In this document: one piece after another, positions 15,154-24,627 of the stretch
Layout of the letters: every line of letters starts with the position of its first letter
How positions within the stretch are numbered: the stretch's first letter is position 1
From: Bacteroidales bacterium
GTDB lineage: Bacteria > Bacteroidota > Bacteroidia > Bacteroidales > P3
Assembly (NCBI GenBank): GCA_009785425.1
Contig: WQWI01000018.1
Coordinates: 1 to 41,957 of the forward strand
Reading direction: 5' to 3'
DNA: 41,957 nt
Translations under genes and position numbers: made by a program
Notes under the pieces: generated by a model
Databases searched by the model: none
Told to the model about the DNA's origin: nothing
The model's input: the letters and a program-made list of their open reading frames with translations, nothing else

Positions 15154-16027
15154 AAAACCGGCATTAGGCAGAGGTCTTGGCTCCTTGATGGGAGATCTTG
15201 AAGCCGGACCGAAAAGACATCGCTCCGAAATTCCCGAAGCATCGGTAGTTGCCGGAATCGCAGAAATATCAATCGCAGAAATCGATCCTAATCCCGAAAA
15301 TCCACGAAAAGATTTTTCCGATGAGGACATCAACGAATTGGCAGAATCCATCAAAAACATGGACATTATTCAGCCAATTACCGTTCGAAAACACGGAGGT
15401 AGATACCAAATTATTTCCGGTGAACGTCGCTTTCGTGCATCTAAAATCGCAGGAAAAAAAACAATTCCCGCTTATATTCGAGTTGCTACCGACATACAAA
15501 CACTGGAAATGGCAGTCACCGAAAATATCCAGCGCGAGAACCTAAATCCGATTGAAATCGCACTCACTTATGAAGCCTTGAGGGAAGCACAAAATCTGAC
15601 GCAAGAACAATTGAGTAACCGCTTGGGTAAAAGTCGTGCGGCTATCGCAAATCACTTGCGTTTGCTGAAACTTCCTGCCGAAATTCAAATGGCGTTGAAA
15701 AACGAAGAAATCCATATCGGGCACGCCAAACCTCTAATTACGCTCGAAAGTGATGAAGAGCGAATTAAAATCTTACATCAAATTTTGCAAAATGAATTAT
15801 CGGTTCGTCAGGTGGAAGAACTTTGCAAAAAAGCCGACTCTTCCGAGAAATTTGCAAAACTGAATAGAACTACAATTTCTGATAAATTAGTGCAAATCCA
15901 CGATGATTTGTCGCAAAAATTAGCAACGCAGGTCAAATACAAAATCTCGAAAGCCGGCAAAGGGCAAATTACCATCGAATTTGACTCGGAAGACGATTTT
16001 CATCGCATTATTTCGATGCTAAAATAA
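15146..16027 (+). CDS. parB: Chromosome-partitioning protein ParB (Spo0J)
   Basis: This 293-residue DNA-binding CTPase nucleates on parS and spreads along DNA. The N-terminus KKPALGRGLGSLMGD is the segment that stimulates the ParA ATPase. The ParB/Srx domain has NPENPRKDF and the GERRFRAS box (residues 92-98) that binds CTP. A helix-turn-helix follows (LTQEQLSNRLGKSRAAIANH). The C-terminal 60 residues are a dimerisation region. The ATG at 15146 overlaps parA, giving translational coupling. No convincing parS site was found nearby. Confidence 0.96.
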   Translation: MTKKPALGRGLGSLMGDLEAGPKRHRSEIPEASVVAGIAEISIAEIDPNPENPRKDFSDEDINELAESIKNMDIIQPITVRKHGGRYQIISGERRFRASKIAGKKTIPAYIRVATDIQTLEMAVTENIQRENLNPIEIALTYEALREAQNLTQEQLSNRLGKSRAAIANHLRLLKLPAEIQMALKNEEIHIGHAKPLITLESDEERIKILHQILQNELSVRQVEELCKKADSSEKFAKLNRTTISDKLVQIHDDLSQKLATQVKYKISKAGKGQITIEFDSEDDFHRIISMLK

Positions 16028-16032
16028 GTGTT

Positions 16033-16716
16033 TTGACACATTTAACCAACATAAAATTGAGCCTTATCGGCGTTCTGTTTATGCTGAACTCTGTGGGATT
16101 TTCGCAAGATACAATTTTTGCAGAACAGCCTCCGGAAATTCAAGTGGAATACCAAGCAGAAATCCTGCAGGGTCCTCGAATAATTTCGGAGACACCGCCA
16201 ATAATTGCTGCAAACGAACCCTTTCGACTACCCGGACACAGAAACCCGAGAGTAGCCGGCTGGCTTTCGGCAGCAATACCGGGTGCCGGACAAATTTACA
16301 ATGGACAATGGTGGAAAGTGCCGATCATTTACGGAGGTGCGGGTTTTTTGGTCTATCTTCACAACTTCAATCGAACAGAGCGCAATAGATTTCAAAGCGA
16401 GTATCGCTGGAGGCTGAATAATCCACTAGAACAGTACAATGATCCGGCGTTGGCACTGTTTAGCACGGATCAAATCTTAAGTGCTCGAAATTTTTATAGA
16501 AGAAATTTGGAATTGGTCTATGTTTTTTCCGCATTGCTATATTTTCTGAACATTGTTGATGCTATTGTGTTCGCACATCTGGCAGCATTTGATGTGAGCG
16601 ACAATTTAACCATGCGTGTAGAGCCTTTCGCAACGCCGGATATGTCATTTCACGCCCTCAATAATCAACGTGTCCCGATGCAAGGGGGCTTGCGACTAAC
16701 TTTTACACTAAAATGA
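16033..16716 (+). CDS. DUF5683 family membrane/periplasmic protein
   Basis: A 227-residue protein of unknown function, typical of the parB-adjacent position in Bacteroidota. A hydrophobic N-terminus ending near GFSQ looks like a signal sequence. The core block NPRVAGWLSAAIPGAGQIYN and the GQWWKVPIIYGG segment match DUF5683, with two or three hydrophobic segments (about residues 95-110 and 160-185). The best frame starts with TTG at 16033, five bases after the parB stop. The alternative ATG at 16081 would cut off most of the signal sequence, so TTG is preferred. Confidence 0.8.
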   Translation: MTHLTNIKLSLIGVLFMLNSVGFSQDTIFAEQPPEIQVEYQAEILQGPRIISETPPIIAANEPFRLPGHRNPRVAGWLSAAIPGAGQIYNGQWWKVPIIYGGAGFLVYLHNFNRTERNRFQSEYRWRLNNPLEQYNDPALALFSTDQILSARNFYRRNLELVYVFSALLYFLNIVDAIVFAHLAAFDVSDNLTMRVEPFATPDMSFHALNNQRVPMQGGLRLTFTLK

Positions 16717-16719
16717 ATA

Positions 16720-16745
16720 TAGGGGCAGGTAAACCCTGCCCCTAC
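16720..16745 (+). repeat. dispersed palindromic repeat, TAGGGGC family, copy 1
   Basis: TAGGGGCAGG and CCTGCCCCTA pair over 10 bp around a five-base loop just after the DUF5683 stop. The same GTAGGGGC-type ends recur at 25402-25428 and 32290-32312, each beside a gene end. This marks a dispersed REP-like family. Confidence 0.65.
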
Positions 16746-16776
16746 GATGAAAAATCAAATATAATCAACCATGTAC

Positions 16777-16795
16777 GGGCGGGGTTCGCCCGCCC
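16777..16795 (+). repeat. GC-rich hairpin before dapB
   Basis: GGGCGGG and CCCGCCC pair around the loop GTTCG, followed by AAAAA. It shares the spacer with the TAGGGGC repeat and may be a second unit of the same or a related family. It lies nine bases before the dapB ATG and could affect dapB translation. Confidence 0.55.
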
Positions 16796-16804
16796 AAAAA
16801 ATCA

Positions 16805-17470
16805 ATGAAAATCGCACTACTTGGATACGGAAAAATGGGCAAAATAATCGAAAAAATTGCCTTACAAAACAATCATGAGGTTGTTGCGAGAATCGACAAT
16901 GAAAACGATTGGGGACTCATGGAAAGCAAGCTGAAGCAAGCCGATGTGACCATCGAATTTTCAACACCGCAGACGGCAATAAAAAATATTCTTCGATGCT
17001 TTGATTTAAATATCCCGATTGTGGTCGGAACTACCGGTTGGGACGAACAAAAAGATGAAATTTTGGCGTATGCCAAACAACATCAAAAAACGTTGTTTTA
17101 TGCATCAAATTTCAGTATCGGCGTGAACTTATTTTTTGAATTGAACAAAAAACTGGCAGAAATGATGAAGAACTACACGGATTACAAGGTCAGTATGGAA
17201 GAAGTTCATCATTTACAAAAACTCGATAAGCCGAGCGGTACAGCGATTTCATTAGCAAAAGATTTACCGCTGGAAATTTCAAACATAAAATCTTTTCGAG
17301 AAAAAGATGTTTTTGGTGTACACACCGTTCTTTACGAATCGAACGAAGATATTATCGAAATTAAACACGAAGCCAAATCACGTGAAGGCTTTGCAATAGG
17401 TGCGGTTTTGGCAGCCGAATGGCTCATCGGAAAAACAGGAATTTATACAATGTCGGATATATTAAAATGA
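16805..17470 (+). CDS. dapB: 4-hydroxy-tetrahydrodipicolinate reductase
   Basis: DapB reduces the product of DapA with NAD(P)H in the diaminopimelate/lysine pathway that supplies peptidoglycan. The N-terminal Rossmann motif is GYGKMG (residues 7-12). VVGTTGW is the conserved mid-protein block. The catalytic signature EVHHLQKLDKPSGTA is intact, with its active-site histidines and the lysine of KPSGT. At 221 residues it is shorter than the usual 240-270, mainly through a compact nucleotide-binding domain, as is common in Bacteroidota. It is probably in one operon with parAB and lepB, but is separated from both neighbours by palindromic spacers. Confidence 0.95.
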   Translation: MKIALLGYGKMGKIIEKIALQNNHEVVARIDNENDWGLMESKLKQADVTIEFSTPQTAIKNILRCFDLNIPIVVGTTGWDEQKDEILAYAKQHQKTLFYASNFSIGVNLFFELNKKLAEMMKNYTDYKVSMEEVHHLQKLDKPSGTAISLAKDLPLEISNIKSFREKDVFGVHTVLYESNEDIIEIKHEAKSREGFAIGAVLAAEWLIGKTGIYTMSDILK

Positions 17471-17565
17471 GTTCATAAAGTTAGAAAGTTTATAAAGTTC
17501 ATAAAGAGGTCTTGTAAACCTCAAACAACTTTACAAACTTTATAAACTTTACAAACTTTACAAAC
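17471..17565 (+). repeat. long AT-rich imperfect hairpin built of iterated units
   Basis: The whole dapB-lepB spacer is an inverted repeat of about 95 bases. The left arm repeats motifs such as GTTCATAAAG and GTTTATAAAG. The right arm repeats their complements, CTTTACAAAC and CTTTATAAAC. The tip is near GAGGTCTTGTAAACCTC. Each arm also contains direct repeats of about 10-12 bases. As RNA it would fold into a long stem with several G-U pairs. Confidence 0.6.
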
Positions 17566-17573
17566 TAAAAAAT

Positions 17574-19079
17574 ATGCTAACACTCCTAATCACACTAATC
17601 ATCATTGCCCCCATCATCGCAAGTCTTGCCGTTATTTTCAAACAACAAGGCAGACACTGGTGGGAAGCCATTATTTCGCCATGGAATTTGTGGATACTGA
17701 TTAAAATCACAAATAAATCTTGGTGGTGGATCTTGCTGCTTTGCATTCCGTTTCTCAATTTCTTTGTGTTGATGTTGCTTTTTGTGGAGGTCTCGGTAGG
17801 TTTCAGACGCAATGCGATATGGGAATATTTTGCTGCAGCGGTGTTGCCGTTTTTGTATTTTCCGTATTTGGTTTTTGTGAAAAAGGAAGTTTTTGTTCAA
17901 CCGAAAGATTTGCCGGTGTACAAAAAAGGCATCACACGCGAATGGTTTGATACCATTATTTTTGCGGTGATTGCCGCATCAATTGTTCGAATGTTTTTCT
18001 TTGAAAACTACATGATTCCAACGTCTTCGATGGAGAAGTCGATGTTGGTTGGCGACTATTTATTTGTCAGCAAATTGGCGTATGGTGCGAGAATGCCGAT
18101 AACACCGCTTTCATTTCCGCTTGTTCATCACACGTTGCCATTGATTGGAACAAGGTCGTATATTGATGCCGTTCAGTTGAATTATCGCCGATTTTTTCAG
18201 CGAAACACCGTGCAACGTGGCGATATTGTGGTTTTCAATTTTCCGGTTGGAGATACGGTTTCGACGGTGTACCAAAGTACAAGAGATTATTATGCTCTTG
18301 TTCGAGAATACGGCAGAGATGAGGTTTGGCGAAACAGGGCAAGGTTTGGCGACATCATTGTTCGACCGGTTGATAAACGTGAAAATTTTGTAAAGCGCAG
18401 TGTTGCTGTTGCGGGAGACACGTTGCAAGTCATCAATGGGCAGATTTTCGTCAATGGCGAACTGCAAAGGTGTCCGAAACATATTCAATTCAATTATCAG
18501 ATTTTTCCAAGTCCGCTGGTGATTCCGAGAGCAAGATGGCGTGAGATAGGCGTTTCCAACGAAGATATTGAAATACTTTTCGCATTTGGAGCTGTGCCTT
18601 TGACGAGCGAAATGCGTGAAAGGGTAAAAATGCTTCCGGGTGTTGAAGAGGTTAGATCGTTAATTTCTTCAGAAAGCAGATTCGATCCGCGAGTTTTCCC
18701 GCACGATGAGCGATTTCCTTGGAATGTTGATAATCTTGGACCAATTTTTATTCCTCAAAGAGGTAGCACAATCGAAATCTCACTCGAAAATTTACCGCTT
18801 TATTATCGCATTATCACAACTTACGAAGGAAACCATTTGGAGGTTAGGGGAGAGCAAATTTTCATCAATGGCGAATTAGCGACTACTTATACATTCCAAA
18901 TGGATTATTTTTGGATGATGGGCGACAATCGCCATAATTCTGCAGATTCACGTAATTGGGGATTTGTACCGGAAGATCATGTTGTCGGAAGACCTGTATT
19001 TACATGGCTTTCGTTAGATAGAGACCGATCATTTCCGCGAAATATCCGCTGGCATCGCATGTTTCGGGCGGTGAGGTAA
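17574..19079 (+). CDS. lepB: Signal peptidase I with N-terminal membrane domain
   Basis: LepB removes signal peptides from exported proteins at the periplasmic face. The 501-residue form is long. About 100 residues of extra N-terminal membrane domain (segments near 1-22, 50-72 and 85-102) precede the S26 protease. The catalytic Ser is S152 in IPTSSMEKS, and the catalytic Lys is K274 in NFVKRSVAVAGD. The C-terminal box MGDNRHNSADSRNWG is intact. The SMEKS sequence replaces the usual SMxPT. An insertion of about 60 residues lies between Ser and Lys, and another precedes the C-terminal box, consistent with Bacteroidota LepB. Its stop codon directly abuts the convergent tamB stop. Confidence 0.95.
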   Translation: MLTLLITLIIIAPIIASLAVIFKQQGRHWWEAIISPWNLWILIKITNKSWWWILLLCIPFLNFFVLMLLFVEVSVGFRRNAIWEYFAAAVLPFLYFPYLVFVKKEVFVQPKDLPVYKKGITREWFDTIIFAVIAASIVRMFFFENYMIPTSSMEKSMLVGDYLFVSKLAYGARMPITPLSFPLVHHTLPLIGTRSYIDAVQLNYRRFFQRNTVQRGDIVVFNFPVGDTVSTVYQSTRDYYALVREYGRDEVWRNRARFGDIIVRPVDKRENFVKRSVAVAGDTLQVINGQIFVNGELQRCPKHIQFNYQIFPSPLVIPRARWREIGVSNEDIEILFAFGAVPLTSEMRERVKMLPGVEEVRSLISSESRFDPRVFPHDERFPWNVDNLGPIFIPQRGSTIEISLENLPLYYRIITTYEGNHLEVRGEQIFINGELATTYTFQMDYFWMMGDNRHNSADSRNWGFVPEDHVVGRPVFTWLSLDRDRSFPRNIRWHRMFRAVR

Positions 19080-22000
19080 TTAATCATCGTCTTCTCTCCG
19101 CCGATTAAACAGTGGTCGGAACGAGTCAAATTCGCGGCGGTATGCAATGCCGGCACCTTGTGAATAAGCCATTTGCGAAGGACCTCGTAAAAAATCTCGT
19201 ACGTTCGGACGTCTAAAAAGCCTAAAACTGAGCCTATTCGTAAGGCGATATTCTACATTGAACTCCATAACTGTTTGGGTCGGATTTTCAACTCGGCCAT
19301 CTCTTGCCAAACCACCTTGGCCTACATGCCCGTCTATGAGCAGCCGGTTATCAAGAAACTGTGCACCCATGGAGACCTGTGTTTGTGCAGTACTGTGAAG
19401 ATCTTCCGGTCTGTAGCTCATGCTAACATTGAAATTATCAAAATTTAGCATGCTGTTAACTTGGTTGAACAAAACATCCCATGCCATCGCCCCGGTATTG
19501 ATGCCTTGAGCGAGATTTTCGCCCGGTACTGTGAACCCCCCTGAAAGTAAGAGAAAAAAGGATTGTCTCATCATTTCATTTTCGTCGTCTCTGTTTATTG
19601 CAGTGAAAAATTCCGTACGTGTATTTTCGTCAACTGTCGGTAGTCGAAAATCAAATCGTATGTCGGGTTGCGACATACGCCCTGATAGATTGATCACATT
19701 TTGAACATTGACTCTTCGCATAGTGATACCACTCGTCGAAGGTTGATTGGCAAAGATTGGTGCCAAGCTCGCTTGAGTCGAATAAACTGCCGAGACATCC
19801 AAAATCATGTTGCCCGGGTCGCCTGTCCATTGAAGAGTTCCGCCACGCTCAATATAAAAGCGTCGAGTAACCAGTCGTCCCAACCCTAATGCACGGTCTT
19901 CAAACGTAAAATCGTAAAAACCGTCCTGCAGAACATAATCGCCAAACAGCGTGAACTCTTGTGTTCTTGAGTCAAAATTCATTCGCAAATTACCGCTTCC
20001 TTGTGCATGGATGAGACCTGAAATCGGCGGGGCATCCATATCAAAAAACACAGATGCATCAGGTGTAACGTCAATGTTTAATCTCACGATAATATTTGTC
20101 GGAACGTCCAAGTCTGCCGCTGCCCTGTTTGCAGTAGAAAAAATATCTCCCCCCTCGTCTATTTCAGGAACAACAAAATGAATAAATTGATTAGCCTCTG
20201 AAATATTGAATCTCGAACTGTAATTGATTTGCAATTCCGTACCTCTTTCCGTTCGCCCTTGAACATCAATAAGAATATTCTCAACAGGTCCGCTAAGATT
20301 CACATTTCCGCTAAGAAAAACCCTTCCGAAAAAATCTTCATTAACCGAACGAGTGGTGTTTAGGGCTAAAAAATTGCTCGCTTCAATGTTGATACCTAAT
20401 CGGAAATCATCAAATCTGTTGTGATGCAATCCACCCGACAACGTGGCTTGTGTTTGATTAACCATATCCTCCAAATTCGTATTAACAAAGATGATGCTGT
20501 CCAAACTAAATATAATTTTTTCGGGTCTTATGGCGTAATATGTATTCAAGAAATCTATTTTCATGACTGCACCGTCAAGTGTCAAATCACCATAAAAATT
20601 GGGGCTTCTCAACAATCCGTCAAGTGTTAGTTCTCCACTGAATTTTCCGGTCAGTGATGAAGAAAAGGTTTCCACGTAATTTTTCAAGAGTGATAAATCC
20701 ATTTCCGAAGCAGATATATTTAGGTCAAGCCTTCGCTCTTCATCGATCGAATAGAAATAACCGTTTGCCGAAAGATAAGTTTTACCACCATCTTGAACAT
20801 TAAGACTGATGAAACTTTTGGTAGTTCCCTCCTCCACAATGGTGCTTAAAAATGCAGTTCCATAGTTAAATTCGTTTACCGAAAAATTTTCGATTCTTAA
20901 ATTCGAGTTGAAGCGCACTGTTGTGTAAAAATCAAAAATGCTAATATCGCCCGAAATTGCTCCGTCGAAATGTATCCCTATTCGCTCAATGATAGGAGAC
21001 CAAGTGCCTAATTGGTAATGCTCAAAACGAAGTTCCAACATACTGTTCGGTTCTCTTGACAAGTCACCGTTTAGACTTAGGTATTCCAAAGTGTCATTTT
21101 GATTGTAAAAACGTATGTTTTCGAAATGAACACCCACGGAATCAATAAGAATTGAATTATTTGGGTCAAATCGCCAAGATTGATTACCCAAAGACAGCTC
21201 AGAATTTTGAACATTGAACAAAATTTGGTTATATGCCAAAGTAGCCATATGTCCGCCTAAGTTTCCATTGATTTGCAAGTTTCCATCTGAGTTTCCAGTC
21301 CAATCCAATTCCCACAAAACAAAATCATTTTTAAATTTGGCGACAACGGAAAATTCATCAAAATAGCGACTATCATTGATGCGTAAATCTCTTGCGTCTA
21401 AATTAACTTCAAAAATACTATCGTGAACTTCTCCTTTGATGTCCAAGAAAGAGGCATAAAAACCATACACGGTTGCGTGGTTTGCTCTAACAGTCAAAGA
21501 TAGCGGTTGGTATGTTCCGTTGTATTTAAGTTGTAGATTCGCACCTTGAGGCAAGTCTATTTCCGGCAAAAAATACGACAGAAATCCTCCTGTTTTGTAA
21601 ACATTGAGGGTCAGATCCAAGGACGTAGGGACGTGGTATATTGTATCCCGACGATCTCGTGTGAGAATTTCTCGAGATCCAAGTAATTCAGCATCTTCAA
21701 CAACCAAACGAAGTGCTGATAAATAATTCATTATAATATCGTTCCAAATCGCATCAATGTTGGAAAGCTTGTGATTCCCGAAAGCGTTTATGCTGAAATA
21801 GTCACAGATTAGTTTTGTCGAAGTGCCTTGCGGTAAAATTTGTTGGGAAGCAGAGAGGCTATTCATGCGAAACGTCGTATCCTTGAGTGCTAAATTCAAG
21901 TTGGATAAATCCAAATTCCCAATCAAAGAGTCAATGTTAAGATTGTACAATTTTCCGGAGAAATCGAAACTCAACAATGCAGGGTTTGTGTCATTTAGAA

Positions 22001-23612
22001 ACACAAATTCCGCTAAGTCGACATCATTAAAAACTCCGCTTACCTCTAAATATGGATTTTTTGGATCAAACGATAACTCGCCTGAAATTTCGGCAGTTCC
22101 ATGATAGTCAGTCACAGAAATTGCAGCAGCAATATGTTGTCGAACCCAATCGCCTTCTATCAAGACTGTATTGATTTGTCGGTTTTGATATTCGACATTT
22201 TCCAAAACCATATTGGTCGAAAAATCAATGCCGTTTTCCGTTGAAAATTTTCCATCGAACGAGCCGTTCAGTCCTAAATTATTGCCTAGTGCTTTTTCGT
22301 TCAACAACTGCCCCAAAGCCAATCCTGTCCCATTGATATGCCCGGAGAAATCAAAATTTTCTCGTAGTGTATCGTGCGAAAAACTGAAAATCGTTTGTAT
22401 ATTTCCTACTTCAGTAGTTAGGTTTATATTCGCCCTCAAATCTGACGAAAATCCTGTGATTTGTCCATACAGAGAGGACAAGCCGAGATTGTGAAGTTCA
22501 TCAGGAATTGTAATTTCCCTGAAATTTGGAAGCAAAAATCCATCGACATCTTCCGGAGAAGTTGTGAAGTTTTGAATTGAAAAATCCAAAAATGTATTAT
22601 CAAAATCCGGCAATCCTGCCATTAAAATATTTCCGTAAAACGCGGTGTTTCGCCCATAGGATACCCTAAAATTATGGGCTCGAAAATTATCAACATGTCC
22701 TAAAATACTTCCCGAAATGTGAAAGTTATTTTGCTTCCCTTCGAGTCCCGGAGCAAAATGAATCAAGTCATTAAAACTTAAATACGAATCTCTGAAGTTC
22801 GCGTATATCCGCACATTCGATATGAAATCTTCTCGGTAATCATCCCACGACTCTGTTGTAAACCTTAGGTCGAGGTCTAAGTCGCTATTTGATGTGCTGA
22901 TGCTTGTTTTGCGAGCAATGATGCCTCTTGGAGATACGTTTGCACGCGAGGAAAAATTCCAAACTTCAAAACCGCCTTGTTCCTTGAACGAAAGATTTTC
23001 GATTGTAGCCAGAATGTTGTCACCGAAGATATTAAAACTTCTTGCGGTAAGATTGATATTGCTCAACGACAGATTACTGAAGTCGATAAATTGGAATGTG
23101 TCGCCTTGCGAATACACTTCATCCACAAACGAAAAACTTGCGTTTCTCAAAAAAACTGCCGAAGTTCTGAACACAAAATCTGATACGCTCGTATCTTCTG
23201 GATAAGCTTGGAGCGATTCGATGATGCGCTTCAAATTACTGACGCTGTCTTCTTCGTAACGATGAAGTTGAAAAACAAGATCGTAAATATGAGTTGCTCC
23301 TAAAGTCAGATGCTGTGCAGAAAACTCGCGAACCGAAGTTTGTAAACTTCCGACATCAAACAGCAAATTTTGATGATGATCATAAACTATGACTCCGGAA
23401 ACTTTTATTTGTCTCGAAAAAAAATCTATATTTACACGTTGAACTCGTGCGGAAATCCCAAGTTCTTTGGATTGTTGAGCGAGCCACCGATTGACTACTT
23501 GGGTTTGCAAAAGCGGAGAACTTATCGCAAACAGCAATAAAATAAGCACTCCCAGCAGACCCAATCCGATTTTGCTGAAAATTTTTGCTGTTTTTTTTAG
23601 TGTTTTGTTCAT
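19080..23612 (-). CDS. tamB: Translocation/assembly module TamB (AsmA-like, DUF490)
   Basis: A 1510-residue AsmA-like bridge protein. The N-terminus has a basic MNKTLKKTAK followed by a hydrophobic anchor (about residues 14-34) in the inner membrane. A very long repetitive beta-strand region follows, which would form a hydrophobic groove across the periplasm. The C-terminal 350 residues match the TamB/DUF490 domain, with segments such as GNLRMNFDSRTQEF, DPGNMILDVSAVYSTQ and a late MSMGAQFLDNRLLIDG. TamB proteins are linked to outer-membrane protein assembly and phospholipid transport. It follows gpsA by 46 bases on the same strand and probably shares its transcript, which fits a link to envelope lipid supply. 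Confidence 0.9.
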   Translation of the reverse strand: MNKTLKKTAKIFSKIGLGLLGVLILLLFAISSPLLQTQVVNRWLAQQSKELGISARVQRVNIDFFSRQIKVSGVIVYDHHQNLLFDVGSLQTSVREFSAQHLTLGATHIYDLVFQLHRYEEDSVSNLKRIIESLQAYPEDTSVSDFVFRTSAVFLRNASFSFVDEVYSQGDTFQFIDFSNLSLSNINLTARSFNIFGDNILATIENLSFKEQGGFEVWNFSSRANVSPRGIIARKTSISTSNSDLDLDLRFTTESWDDYREDFISNVRIYANFRDSYLSFNDLIHFAPGLEGKQNNFHISGSILGHVDNFRAHNFRVSYGRNTAFYGNILMAGLPDFDNTFLDFSIQNFTTSPEDVDGFLLPNFREITIPDELHNLGLSSLYGQITGFSSDLRANINLTTEVGNIQTIFSFSHDTLRENFDFSGHINGTGLALGQLLNEKALGNNLGLNGSFDGKFSTENGIDFSTNMVLENVEYQNRQINTVLIEGDWVRQHIAAAISVTDYHGTAEISGELSFDPKNPYLEVSGVFNDVDLAEFVFLNDTNPALLSFDFSGKLYNLNIDSLIGNLDLSNLNLALKDTTFRMNSLSASQQILPQGTSTKLICDYFSINAFGNHKLSNIDAIWNDIIMNYLSALRLVVEDAELLGSREILTRDRRDTIYHVPTSLDLTLNVYKTGGFLSYFLPEIDLPQGANLQLKYNGTYQPLSLTVRANHATVYGFYASFLDIKGEVHDSIFEVNLDARDLRINDSRYFDEFSVVAKFKNDFVLWELDWTGNSDGNLQINGNLGGHMATLAYNQILFNVQNSELSLGNQSWRFDPNNSILIDSVGVHFENIRFYNQNDTLEYLSLNGDLSREPNSMLELRFEHYQLGTWSPIIERIGIHFDGAISGDISIFDFYTTVRFNSNLRIENFSVNEFNYGTAFLSTIVEEGTTKSFISLNVQDGGKTYLSANGYFYSIDEERRLDLNISASEMDLSLLKNYVETFSSSLTGKFSGELTLDGLLRSPNFYGDLTLDGAVMKIDFLNTYYAIRPEKIIFSLDSIIFVNTNLEDMVNQTQATLSGGLHHNRFDDFRLGINIEASNFLALNTTRSVNEDFFGRVFLSGNVNLSGPVENILIDVQGRTERGTELQINYSSRFNISEANQFIHFVVPEIDEGGDIFSTANRAAADLDVPTNIIVRLNIDVTPDASVFFDMDAPPISGLIHAQGSGNLRMNFDSRTQEFTLFGDYVLQDGFYDFTFEDRALGLGRLVTRRFYIERGGTLQWTGDPGNMILDVSAVYSTQASLAPIFANQPSTSGITMRRVNVQNVINLSGRMSQPDIRFDFRLPTVDENTRTEFFTAINRDDENEMMRQSFFLLLSGGFTVPGENLAQGINTGAMAWDVLFNQVNSMLNFDNFNVSMSYRPEDLHSTAQTQVSMGAQFLDNRLLIDGHVGQGGLARDGRVENPTQTVMEFNVEYRLTNRLSFRLFRRPNVRDFLRGPSQMAYSQGAGIAYRREFDSFRPLFNRRREDDD

Positions 23613-23658
23613 AAAAAGCCATACTTTTGCAATGTAAAATTACGACTTTTTTCTGAAA

Positions 23659-24624
23659 TTAGCAAGTTTTTTCAGTAAAAATAGTTCGGTGAATAAATGA
23701 TTTCACAGATGTTTGCTTGTGAAGCAGGCGGTGCATTTGCTGCATGATCGGATATTTCTCATGTTCATTTTCGGGAATGTGTTGCATGATTTTTTCCAAA
23801 GCGCGAACTCCTTCAAGTGTAACATTGTTAGTCATTGAAGAGTCAAAAAGCCCTTTGCCGATAAGCAATCCGAGTGTTCGGTTTCGACTCAAGTCGTTCA
23901 ATGCGGTTAGGCTCAAATCGCCAATTCCACAGTACTTGAACAGTGTCTCCGGATTTACACTGAAATACTTCATCAACAATCGAATCTCATTCAAAATCTT
24001 TGTAAACACAAGAAATCTGACGTTTGGCGAATTGTAATAAGCGTCCACAATTCCCATGGCAATGGCGTACACGTTCTTGAACAAACTTAGGTATTCCACG
24101 CTGTCGATATCGTCGAAGTATTCCGTTATTATCAAATCGCTGCATAACACAGAGCGAATGGTTTCGTAGGTGTGTTTGGATTTGCAAGCCAGCGTAAACG
24201 CCGTAGGAATTTTAAAAATCATTTCATTTGCAAACGAAGCACCTTTCATTGAACAGATACAGCAATCGGGCAGTTTTTCGGAAATGTAAGTACTGATAAG
24301 TACACCATCGTGAGCAAAACCTTTTGCTCCAATGACCAAAATCGTTCCTGCGTTGAACTTGTGCTTGGTAAAAAAGTCTGCAATTGCCGATGAAGGAATA
24401 GCAATAAACACCAATTCTGCATTTACGATGTCTGCAAAATTGCTTGTCGCTTTGATATGCCTTGGCAAGGTTTTATTCGGAAAATATTTGCTGTTTTTTC
24501 GATGCTTATTGATGTCGTCAACAACATCCGACTCAATCGTGTAAATTGTCACGTCCGATTCAGGGTTGATAGCGTTGGCAAGGGCTGTGCCAAACGTTCC
24601 GGCTCCGAGAATAGCTGTTTTCAT
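23659..24624 (-). CDS. gpsA: Glycerol-3-phosphate dehydrogenase [NAD(P)+]
   Basis: GpsA reduces dihydroxyacetone phosphate to sn-glycerol-3-phosphate, the backbone of phospholipids. The 321-residue protein has the dinucleotide motif GAGTFG (residues 7-12), the FIAIPSSA block, KGF near residue 100, and LFKNVYAIAMGIVDA with the catalytic lysine. GIGDLSLTALNDLSRNRTLG is the substrate-binding signature, with minor deviation from the usual GLGDLxxTC. It begins three bases after the glycosyltransferase stop, so the two are co-transcribed. The length is normal. Confidence 0.95.
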   Translation of the reverse strand: MKTAILGAGTFGTALANAINPESDVTIYTIESDVVDDINKHRKNSKYFPNKTLPRHIKATSNFADIVNAELVFIAIPSSAIADFFTKHKFNAGTILVIGAKGFAHDGVLISTYISEKLPDCCICSMKGASFANEMIFKIPTAFTLACKSKHTYETIRSVLCSDLIITEYFDDIDSVEYLSLFKNVYAIAMGIVDAYYNSPNVRFLVFTKILNEIRLLMKYFSVNPETLFKYCGIGDLSLTALNDLSRNRTLGLLIGKGLFDSSMTNNVTLEGVRALEKIMQHIPENEHEKYPIMQQMHRLLHKQTSVKSFIHRTIFTEKTC

Positions 24625-24627
24625 GGA

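Noticed and set aside
17389-17396. CACGTGAA in dapB as a parS site near parAB
   Set aside because: Only half of a parS-like palindrome is present; the other arm does not match.
23622-23629. Forward TACTTTTG promoter box upstream of tamB
   Set aside because: It points into the antisense strand of gpsA, with no forward gene downstream, and lacks a minus-33 partner; probably a chance match or at most an antisense start.
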